Below the pieces are notes generated by a model. It was not told where the DNA came from, made no database searches, and saw nothing but the letters and a program-made list of their open reading frames with translations. A program made the position numbers and the translations under genes. 64,000 bases of DNA from Nakataea oryzae (Eukaryota; Ascomycota; Sordariomycetes; Magnaporthales; Magnaporthaceae), in NCBI GenBank assembly GCA_003049435.1, contig PYSQ01000024.1:1-64000 (forward strand). The letters run 5' to 3'. Below, piece by piece: positions 31,516 to 39,864 of this stretch (position 1 is the stretch's first letter; the number at the start of each line of letters is the position of its first letter).

Positions 31516-33612
31516 TCAGAAAAAGGAGGGCTTGGTCAGGACGCGGTACTCGACGTAGTCCTCGCCATCGATCGAGATGATGGTCCCCTGGCTGACGAGC
31601 TTGCCGGCAAAGGGCCCGTTCTGCCGGCGCTCGTACTTGACGCCGCCGTACGTCTTTGAATCGTCCGTGACGCCCCCAGCGGCGCTTGACGAGCCAGACC
31701 GCATCCGGTGTGACTCCTGCGACTGCCAGACCCGGTTAAGCGTCTTCATGTTGTCACTGAAGGCGGCGGCCTTGCCCTCGCGCGAGAGCGAGCTGGCGCG
31801 GTTGTTGCGCTGGTCGATGCGCGACTGGTGCGCCTCGGCGCGAGCAATGCTCTGCCGCGCAATCGAGTCGACACGCTCCAGCCGGTCGCTGCTGTCGGCC
31901 GGTCCGCTGTTGCTCGGCCGGTGCGCCGCCCGCAGGTCCGACGAGTTGGGCAGCGAGTGCCGCGCCGGCCGCGTCGCCTCCTTGAGCGCCGACGACGCGC
32001 CGCGCCGCGCCTGCCTAAGGTCGTGGCCGTTGAAGGACCGGTCGGGGCTGAAGTCGGGCCCGCCGTCGTCGTCGTAGTTGTCGTCGCTCACCATCTCGCG
32101 CGCCGCCCGTTCCTGCGCCTCGAGCCGCTGGAGCTCGGCGCGCCGCTCCTGGTCCGCCTCCTCGGTCCGGAGCTTCTCCCGGTGCGCCATCACTACCGCC
32201 TCGGTCACGGCCGCCATGCTACCCGAGCCCGACTGGGGGTTTGGTCCTGCGGCGACGCGGAGCTGCGCGTCATAGACAGCTTTAGTCTCGTTGGCGATGC
32301 GCTCCTCGGGCGTCTCCTCCTTGCCGCCCAGCCGATCCAGCTGGTGCTGGCGGACGCGGCAGTACTCCTTGATTTCGGAGCGCGACAGGTCGCGCAGGTG
32401 CGGCTCAAACACGACGTCCTCGTACGAGATCCAGAGCGCTCCCGGGCCCTGCGGGAAGTTGCCAAAGATGGCGCGACCGTCACGGGTTTGCCTGGTCAAC
32501 TTGACTCGGAACATGTCATTGGTGCCGAGGACGCCAATGACGGCGTGCTTGTCGAGGGCCTCCTCGGCGCTCGAGTTACCCCAGTACCCCACCAGGATCC
32601 TGGTAGGTCTCGTGCCCGGGAGGTCGTCGACGACCGACATGCGCGGCGCACGGCTCACGATGCGAGGGCCGGGCATCGGCAGCTCGTGCCCGTCAAGGGG
32701 GCCGGGAATGGCGGGTGGAGACTGCCCAGCGCCGATGAAGCTCGAGTTGAGCCGGCGCTTCTTCTTCTCGTGGAGGCTGTTCTGCTTGACCTGCTCCGGG
32801 ATGGACTCGCCGTAGGCAATAGCCGGCGCAAGACCGGTGTCAGGGGCGGGCTTTGCCGAAACGCGGGCCATGGCTTCCTTGACTGCTTCCGCGTTGTTCG
32901 TCTGCACCTCGTCCTCTGTCTTCTCTGTGCCCCATGTGTCAACGCGCACCTTGACATACTCCTTGACCTGGTGGTGGTCCAGGTAGACGAGATGCTCCTC
33001 GAACACGATGCGCTCAAATGTCACCCAGCTGCCGCCTGGCCCTGGCGGCAGCGGGTAGCGGTCCACGACGAGCTTGCCTGTGCGCGAGACCTGCTGGATG
33101 CGCGTGCGGAGGCGGTCACGCACATCGATAAAGCCAATGACAGCATGCTTGTCAGCCTTGTCTGGGACCTGCGAGTCGCGCCAGTACCCAAGCGTGACGC
33201 CCCTAACTTGGTTGGTGCCATGGGTACGTTTGCTGGCGTGCATGATGGGGTCCTCCGAGGGCACCGCTGCCGATGGCGTGCTCGGCTCCTTGGAGTCTTC
33301 GTTGAGAGAGCTGTACAGCGAGTTACGCTTGCGCTTCGGGTAATGCGATGCCGTGGGCTGATCGTCGGCATCCTCCATCTCGGCGTCCTCCTGGTCCGAG
33401 ACAACGGGCGCCGGCGAAGCCTTGGTGCCGTTGGCCTTGGTGCCCACCACGATCTCGTCCTGGAGGTTGTTGCTTGCGGTTGGGATGCTAGGTACAGGAC
33501 TTGGTGAGTCGGGTGGCGGCGTCAGGTTGTCGAGGTCGTCGTTGTCTTCGTGGCTCAAGTCGTCTTCATCAACAGCCGGCTCGGCAGTCTGCGGCGCCGA
33601 ATCTGGGCTCAT
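31516..33612 (-). CDS. Protein of unknown function with a duplicated ~85-residue domain
   Basis: One exon of 698 residues. The first 135 residues are acidic/Ser-Pro-rich with a KRKR patch. Two copies of one domain follow at about 139-224 and 339-424. Both share (L/V)GYW.(D/N)S, DKHAVIG, a basic strand, a (P)GPG..W(V/I)(T/S)(F/Y)E block, (R/V)(I/V)VFE.HL, and KEY.(K/R)VR. Between them lies a basic linker (EKKKRRLNSS). The C-terminal third is Glu/Arg/Gln-rich helical sequence (a RTEEADQERRAELQRLEAQE run) followed by disordered Ser/Arg-rich sequence and a beta-rich end (GTIISIDGEDYVEYRVL). I know this repeat only from unnamed fungal proteins. A chromatin or nuclear role is a guess from the NLS-like patches. 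The duplication itself is plain. Confidence 0.78.
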   Translation of the reverse strand: MSPDSAPQTAEPAVDEDDLSHEDNDDLDNLTPPPDSPSPVPSIPTASNNLQDEIVVGTKANGTKASPAPVVSDQEDAEMEDADDQPTASHYPKRKRNSLYSSLNEDSKEPSTPSAAVPSEDPIMHASKRTHGTNQVRGVTLGYWRDSQVPDKADKHAVIGFIDVRDRLRTRIQQVSRTGKLVVDRYPLPPGPGGSWVTFERIVFEEHLVYLDHHQVKEYVKVRVDTWGTEKTEDEVQTNNAEAVKEAMARVSAKPAPDTGLAPAIAYGESIPEQVKQNSLHEKKKRRLNSSFIGAGQSPPAIPGPLDGHELPMPGPRIVSRAPRMSVVDDLPGTRPTRILVGYWGNSSAEEALDKHAVIGVLGTNDMFRVKLTRQTRDGRAIFGNFPQGPGALWISYEDVVFEPHLRDLSRSEIKEYCRVRQHQLDRLGGKEETPEERIANETKAVYDAQLRVAAGPNPQSGSGSMAAVTEAVVMAHREKLRTEEADQERRAELQRLEAQERAAREMVSDDNYDDDGGPDFSPDRSFNGHDLRQARRGASSALKEATRPARHSLPNSSDLRAAHRPSNSGPADSSDRLERVDSIARQSIARAEAHQSRIDQRNNRASSLSREGKAAAFSDNMKTLNRVWQSQESHRMRSGSSSAAGGVTDDSKTYGGVKYERRQNGPFAGKLVSQGTIISIDGEDYVEYRVLTKPSFF

Positions 33613-35076
33613 CCTGGAGAGGTTGAGTTAGCTGCTGCAGGTTCAAAAGCCGCATGTCCATCTAGTTCCACCAAAGAGCCAAGCAGCGATGCTGAGCATG
33701 AGCAAGGTGAGATGAAGCCGTTGTACAGCACAGTCATTGCTGTGGTTCTCGGCCTCTGCTAACCAGGGCAAAGACGCAGGCGAACACTAGCGCAACAAAC
33801 TCTGGCCTGCAAACCAGGCTGGCTGTGTTGGCAAAGCGTCGCTTGACGCATCAGACCAAGATGGAGGAGCCTCGGCCACACACAAACAATGGGGAAGAAA
33901 TGAAATTGAGTGATAGCCATGTCTCTTGAGAGGCAACATGGGCCTGGCCAACAAGGCATCCAAGTCGGGCCTGGCCAGTTATTTGCAGCCCGGTACGACT
34001 GACCGGGTTTGTTAGCCTCACACCTCGCAGAGGCGTTGGCAGACTGGGCGACGACTTGGAAGCCCGGCCCTGTGGTCGCTAACGCGCAGGGTTGTGGGGA
34101 CGCCCAAGCGGGAGCTAAGGGGACATGGAACAAGGAAAGGAAGGCTCGATTGCGTGCCCCAGCCGAAGTCTACAAGAACATAGAATCAAAAGGGGCAATG
34201 GCAGGGGCTTTGGAAGCGTTGATTGGCAGTCTTTGCAGCATTGGGCCACAGACAAAGGCTGAGAGTTTGTGGGCTGTGGGTGCGTGGGTGTGCCGAGTAG
34301 AAAGTCCAACACGACCCAGTTATGTTCCACCCCAAGCCTGTTTCAGCGGTCGCGCCAGCGCCGCCCGCTTGCAGAGGCTTGTGAGGGTCACTGAAGACGG
34401 GGGAAAGTGGCCTGGCTGGGCTGGCGATGCCGTGCAACGCGCCAACTCTAATCTGCGGGGGCCGATCAACGACAAGGGGAAAAGGCAAAGCTTCTTTTGG
34501 GTGGCAGCGCACCACCTGCGCAAACGGACGTGCAGAGAGGGGCGGCGTCAAGACAAGGGGGGGAGCAGGTCGGCAGAAGCACCGAAAAACGCCACGGATG
34601 GTCTCGACAACACTTGTGGCGAGCCAAAGAGACACAGCAGGCGCAGAGGCCTCAAGCCGCACAAAGACGCGATGCGGGGCTGGGGAATTCACATCACAAC
34701 GGCGTGGTTGTGCGTTTGGATGGCTGTGAGTGGTTCGGCGGGTGGTTCGGGGGAAGGCGCGATTAGGAACCGGGGACCAACTTTTTTGGTGGGAGGTGTC
34801 ATTTGGGGAGGATTGCTGCTCTACGCGCTCTCACGCGGCCAAGTTGTGGTGTGGGCGAGGGGAATGCCATTTTGGGGCAAAAACAGCAAATCACGCCTCA
34901 ATGCGGCTGCGACGCATCGAAATGCCAAGGAAGCAAGATGGACCAGGCTCGGTTGAAAGAAGAAGAGGGAGAGGGAGAGAGAGATAAAGAAAGAAAAATA
35001 AGAAAAAAAATAAGAACAAAAAAAAAGAGAGAACAGAAAAAGCAGGGGGTGGAGGCGCAACAAGACAAACAAAGGC
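33613..35076. other. Intergenic region
   Basis: Upstream region of the duplicated-domain gene. A 315-codon plus-strand frame at 34009-34956 has no domain, no leader features and composition like its non-coding surroundings, so it is not called. A purine-rich (GA/A) run lies at 34.96-35.05 kb. Confidence 0.5.
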
Positions 35077-35193
35077 TTACTCTTCTACAGATTCTTGAGG
35101 TAGTTGATCTTCATTCATCGGCACAAAGACGGCAGTCGAGGGCGCCGCAGCGACTGAAACAGCCGGTGGTGCAGGTTCCGGATCAGCAGACAT
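35077..35193 (-). CDS. Possible small protein (38 residues) or first exon
   Basis: A short frame MSADPEPAPPAVSV ... STAVFVPMNEDQLPQESVEE ends in TAA. The ATG follows a leader-like sequence (AACATCGCACGCTAAA). The composition (Ala/Pro then acidic) is not random-looking. The stop overlaps a good donor (GA|GTAAGC, exon end 35081). A second exon at 34908 or lower (acceptor GTCGCAG, adding DRIEA and a stop) is possible. I do not recognise the product. A transcript or homologues would be needed to accept it. Confidence 0.3.
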   Translation of the reverse strand: MSADPEPAPPAVSVAAAPSTAVFVPMNEDQLPQESVEE

Positions 35194-36701
35194 TTTAGCG
35201 TGCGATGTTGACGGGTTGTGTGGTGCGATATGAGGTGTGGCGCGATAGCTATTTTTTTTCTTCCTTGTTTCCCCCCTTCCTCTCTCGTTAGTTGTTGTTG
35301 TTGTCGGTGAAGTTCGGGTTCCTCTTTTGACGCGTGCGCAAATTCTCGTATGCTAAGAAAATATCGTCCATGCGCAGACCGAAAACGCGGCCAGTGATGG
35401 TTATTATGGATGGAGTCTCTCTGGCAATTGCTTGCGGTCGCGAGGCTCTGGTGCAGGCAATACAAAAATTGCCAAGATAGGTTGGGGGTAAGGCACAGAG
35501 CAAACTACAAGTTTCTGCGACGCGAGTGGCAGACAGAGTTGGTGCTTGGGGAAGAAAAAAAAAGTCAGGAACCGAGCGCAAGAGGGTTCACAAATGAAAC
35601 CAGCCAGTCGAGTTTGGACGGCGGGTGGATGACCATAATTTGCAAGTGGAAACCCGTCTGTCGAGGCTGAGCCCGTAGGCGAGTTGTGCAGTTGGCAAGA
35701 GTCTGATGGATTGACGGGGAGAGGTGGTGGAGAGGGAAGGCTGGAAGAGAGGAAAGAGAGGGAAGAGAGAAGGGAAAGAGAAGACAGATGCGACAGTGGC
35801 CGCGGTCAGCTGCCGAGTTTCGTTCTGGGCGTTGGGTCTTCAGGAAATTAATTCCGGCAGCAACTTGCGACATAAACCCAGAGTTAACCTCATGCCTATA
35901 GGGCCGAGCCTGGGCTGGTTGGTTGGTTGTGCTAGACGAGCAGGGGGAGGGCGCCCGGGCCAGGTGACTGAGGCGACTGCCGACGGGCTAACACTTTGGG
36001 TACCTGTTACCTAACAACTGTCGTCCAGTTTGTTGCCCACACCGCACACGCCGACGAGACCGAGCCAATCCGACCTATGTACAGTCTCTGACAGCCAAAT
36101 TCCCATGCATACAGTGCTTGCATTCTTTGCTGATGCAGGTGGACTCCTCCTTTCAGGCAAAACCGGCATTGCAATGGCGATGCGGGTGGCCAACAGAACC
36201 TCCCATAGCACTGCGCACTGGAATTTGCAGCCCGTCGTGCTAGCTAGCCTACGCCCCCAACGTGCCCGTGACATTATGTTGACTTGGCTACCAAAGCCCT
36301 CGGCTTGGCTGGGAACAGGCTGTTGGGGATACGGATACAGATTCGTCACTTGTTTCATGCGATGATAACATGGCAATCATCCGGTACGATTCTGGATGGG
36401 CAAAGCCGCCTCATCGCAGAAACTCTGGAGAACATTTGCGGTTGTGGCAGAAAAGTCGGGCAGCAAAACTCGACCAGTACGATGCCAAAATCGACCGGTC
36501 GTGTCGCTTCCATGGCCAGGTCGCCTCATCTTCTACCGATTCCGAGTCGTGGTAGAGACGTGGATAAAAACAGGCCGTGGTCTGACGCCCAGGGCATACT
36601 ATCCGTCTATGCCAACCCACGCCCACTTAGATTCAAGCCACACGGCTGACTGGTGAAGGATCATCAAAGCTGAGCGGCATGTGGTATATCCGTGTACATA
36701 T
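35194..36701. other. Intergenic region
   Basis: Upstream of the possible small gene and downstream of Sen54. GA-rich blocks occur at 35.72-35.79 kb. No supported gene; open frames are short and overlapping. Confidence 0.5.
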
Positions 36702-38270
36702 TTACGCTCTGTTACGTCCGCGCGCGCTCCCTCTGCCCCTCGCGCCGCCCCTGGCACCGCCCCTTCCTCCTCTTGCGCCCAGCTTGCCGCCCCTCGGCGC
36801 CCCGGCCGAGTCGAACCGCGACGAGATGGATTCCTCTCCGAACGCGGCCTCGGCGAACCGCACGTAGTTGACGAGCCCGCGGTCCACGACCGCCACCACG
36901 ACGCTGCGGTACCCGTGCTTGAGCCGCGGGTACAGATGCGCCGGGCCGGGCCCGAACCGCCGCGACGGCGGGTCCCAGGGGCTCGAGGCGAGCAGCGCCG
37001 ACACCTCGTCCAGCGACGGCACCATCGTGTCGCGCGCGTCCGCGACCACCACGTGAAAGTCGGGCGGGCCCGGTCGGGTCTTGGAGAAGCCTTCCGAGTT
37101 GGACGCCTTCCAGACGTGGTAGTGAATCCGGAACGGGTCGTTGGGTCCCGGGAGCGAGTCCTGCGTGCTCTCGGCCGGCACGTGTCGGGCAACGACATGC
37201 AGCTGCTCAAAAACCTTCTCGTATGACCGGTACAGGCCGGGGCGGACCAGCGGCCCATACGCCGGCGCCGGACGTGCTGCGCACGCCCCGCCCAGCTCGG
37301 GGATGAGCGAGAACAGCCATTGCCATATCGTAGGTTGAGCGTTCGTCGGCGGCGGCGGAGCTGCTTGCAACTCCAGAGGCGCTCGGAGCACAATGTAGCC
37401 ACACCTCCTCAGGTTGGCGTAGACCTGGTATTTTTCTAGTGTAACCTTTCCGCGCTCGCCCTCGTTCCCTATCAGCAGCGAGTAGGCCGCTTGGAGACTG
37501 AGTGGCACGCCAAGGCTGTACTCGTCAACCTCGGCTTCCTCGGAGGCCTTTGCCAGGCTTGCTGCTGCCGCCGCCCCGCCTGCCTTCGGGCCTACAGGGA
37601 GAGTGTGTGGCGGCTCTGGGTTGCCGGGGAAGAGCTCTTCCAGGGGGATAGTCGGCCACCATAGGTCCAGCGAACCCCGCTCGACCAGGAACAGCGCCTC
37701 CTCGGGCAGAAGCCAGAGCTTGTTCCAGCCCGGTTGGCTTTTGCTGACGTTTGGGATGTGCCTGCCCGTCGAGATGAGCCAGCGACCCGCGTCCGTCTCG
37801 AGAGCCACGACGCGATCCCGAGGGCACACCTCGCGCTTCTGCTCGGCGTCCTTCGCTGCAGCGGCGGGCCTGAGGCCGCTATCTGCAGCATCTCCCGGGT
37901 GGTCCGCCCATGCGTCTGGGAAGTACCACCCTCTGCACCAGTTGTTGGCCTTGTGGACCCTCGTGTACTCCAGGACCTCCTCCATGGCCTGACGGCTCTG
38001 TTCCAGCGCCGTCTCCTGCGCACGCGTCCCGTGCGCCTCAAAGTCCTTCTCGCCCTTGCGGATGGACTGGCTTGAGAAGCCCTTCTTGTTGAACACGGAC
38101 GAAAATTGGCGAAAGTCCTGCACCTCGTCCTCGATTTCCTCCAGGGGCGCGGCAGCCTTGTCGCTGGCCTGGGCTGCAGCCGGCGCTGCGTCGTCGAAAG
38201 CCATGGCTCTGTCCCTCGCGTCGCGCGCGCCTAGCACACTGTCTCGCTTAATCATGTCTGGGTCAGCCAA
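36702..38270 (-). CDS. SEN54: tRNA-splicing endonuclease subunit Sen54
   Basis: One exon of 522 residues. Residues of about 95-215 match the Sen54 N-terminal domain: helical EEVLEYTRVHKANNWCRGWY, then RDRVVALETDAGRWLISTGR, then NKLWLLPEEALFLVERGSLDLWWP. After a low-complexity insert, LSLQAAYSLLIGNEGERGKV and the following TLEKYQVYANLRRCGYIVLR make the conserved segment present in Sen54. The C-terminal half has FHVVVADARDT and a nuclease-like fold remnant, ending in an RG-rich tail (GGRGGARGGARGRGSARGRN). Sen54 is a structural subunit of the heterotetramer with Sen2, Sen15 and Sen34 that cuts introns from pre-tRNA. The RG-rich tail is not typical of yeast Sen54 and could bind RNA. Confidence 0.85.
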   Translation of the reverse strand: MADPDMIKRDSVLGARDARDRAMAFDDAAPAAAQASDKAAAPLEEIEDEVQDFRQFSSVFNKKGFSSQSIRKGEKDFEAHGTRAQETALEQSRQAMEEVLEYTRVHKANNWCRGWYFPDAWADHPGDAADSGLRPAAAAKDAEQKREVCPRDRVVALETDAGRWLISTGRHIPNVSKSQPGWNKLWLLPEEALFLVERGSLDLWWPTIPLEELFPGNPEPPHTLPVGPKAGGAAAAASLAKASEEAEVDEYSLGVPLSLQAAYSLLIGNEGERGKVTLEKYQVYANLRRCGYIVLRAPLELQAAPPPPTNAQPTIWQWLFSLIPELGGACAARPAPAYGPLVRPGLYRSYEKVFEQLHVVARHVPAESTQDSLPGPNDPFRIHYHVWKASNSEGFSKTRPGPPDFHVVVADARDTMVPSLDEVSALLASSPWDPPSRRFGPGPAHLYPRLKHGYRSVVVAVVDRGLVNYVRFAEAAFGEESISSRFDSAGAPRGGKLGARGGRGGARGGARGRGSARGRNRA

Positions 38271-39290
38271 GGTGCAGAGATGCTAGATCAGGTGCTCAAG
38301 GGGCTTCACCTACCTTGTACTCTGGTTGTGATTTCCGGCGCGGGGAGCCCCCCTCGGGCTTGAGGCCACACACCCCCCGAGAACCGAGCCTCAGGGCTTG
38401 GCTGACTATTTGGAAATCACTTGGCCGGCCGCAGAAACGCCGATTCTGGGAAATGTGTTTCCATTTGTCTAGCCTTGACTAGGAGGTTGTTGGTGGTTTC
38501 TCCCAACTCCTGCCTGTTCGCCCAAAAACCACAACACCATCGTTCCTCCCAAGTTCGAAGGGATTTTGCTTGCATGCACCTGTCGATTCTAACCCTAACC
38601 CTGCCACAGCCCACATTCAAACAACACTGCTGTTGTTACGCCAAATGACAATCATAACCAGCCCCACCAACTAGGCTGTCTTACAGACAGTATGGCAATA
38701 TATTCGGCAACTTGTGTTTACATTCTACAGCTACTTGGTTATCACTGCATCTTGAATTCGGGGAGATTTCTTTTCAGTCTGCTGCGGTCTGCGATGGGTC
38801 GTGATCTGGATTTTCCAACTCTCAGGTTGAGCATGCACAAGACGATGGTCTGCTGAGATGGCTCGGTAAGCCTTGCAGGTACCTGTGCAGGACAGTTCGC
38901 ATCATCCACTTGTCCGCATCTTCAATCGACTCACCCGCCACCGGGTTGTGCGCGCGCATAGCCCCGATCCCTTCCCTTCCTGCGTGTTCGGTCAGTCGCC
39001 AGCCGGATAGCCCCTACAGGCGGCACAGATCTTGCGGACGAGCCCAAGCGCCCTCTACAGACGCTCGGAACTGTCGGTTCGAAGACGTCTGTCGCGCCAG
39101 AGCTGCCTCGCATTGCAGCAGCCTTTCATCTGAGCTATTGCTGGTAACTTGTGATAGTAGCAGGCTTATAATCGGTGCTTTCCTGGCCACCAACAATGTC
39201 GCTTTGTGTAGAGGCGAGCGACAGCCGACGGGCGGACAGCTCTTGTTTGACCTTTTCCTACCCCTGGCTTTGTGCTCCGCCCCTCTTCTT
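38271..39290. other. Intergenic region with a short telomere-like repeat
   Basis: Between Sen54 and the PPIL3-like gene. It contains CTAACCCTAACCCT at 38589-38602, two telomere-type units. No gene is supported. Confidence 0.5.
38589..38602. repeat. Interstitial telomere-like repeat (CCCTAA)2
   Basis: Two tandem CTAACC(C)T units, the common fungal telomere sequence TTAGGG on the other strand, lie about 320 bp upstream of Sen54. Such short runs occur in promoters as telo-box/Tbf1-type sites, or mark old breaks. This one may be chance. Confidence 0.4.
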
Positions 39291-39864
39291 TCAGTCGGCC
39301 AATGGGTTGGCGTGCATGGTAACGCGCTCGATGACGACCTTCTCTTTGGGTCTGTTCCTCTTGTCGACCTCGATGGCCTCGATCTTTGCCAGGGTTCGCA
39401 GGCTGTCGTCACCAATCGTCTTGCCGAAAACGGTGTTGAGGCCATCCAGATGGGGCGCCTTGTCGAAGAGCACAAAGAACTGGCTGCCGTTGGTGCCGGG
39501 GCCCTTGTTGGCCATGGAGACAACACCGCGCTCGTTGTGCCGCAGCGCTGGGCGGATCTCGTCCTCGAACATGCCACCCCAGATGGAGCGGCCGCCCTTG
39601 GGGTTTTCGGGAGGCGACGGATCGGCGGGCTGCCCCGTCTGGGCCATGAAGCCCGGGATCAGTCGGTGGAAGGGCGAGTTTTCATAGTACTTGGACGCGC
39701 ACAGAGCGAGGAAGTTCTGCGCAAAGAGGGGGTTGGTCAGGCGCAGGCAGCGATGGCCGGGGGGCAAGAGCAGGCGCAGCACTTACCTCGGCTGTTTTGG
39801 GGACGCTCTCGCAAAACACCTCAATCTTCAAGTCCCCAACGGTCGTGTGAAGCGTGACCGACAT
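39291..39864 (-). CDS. Cyclophilin-type peptidyl-prolyl isomerase, PPIL3-like
   Basis: Exons 39864-39787 and 39716-39291 join in phase 0 (GTAAGT...GCAG, 70-nt intron) to 167 residues, a single cyclophilin domain with no extensions. It begins MSVTLHTTVGDLKIEVFCE as PPIL3/Cyp10 proteins do, and carries the active-site signature (YYENSPFHRLIPGFMAQTG) and NGSQFF. The tryptophan that in cyclophilin A contacts cyclosporin is His here (PHLDGLNTVFG). PPIL3 proteins are found in spliceosomal complexes and catalyse or bind proline isomers; nuclear location is inferred. It is divergent from the arrestin-like gene across 3 kb. Confidence 0.9.

Noticed and set aside
31828..33507. 559-codon plus-strand open frame
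   Set aside because: Antisense shadow of the duplicated-domain gene.
34009..34956. 315-codon plus-strand open frame in intergenic DNA
   Set aside because: No recognisable domain, no splice or leader signals, composition like flanking non-coding DNA.
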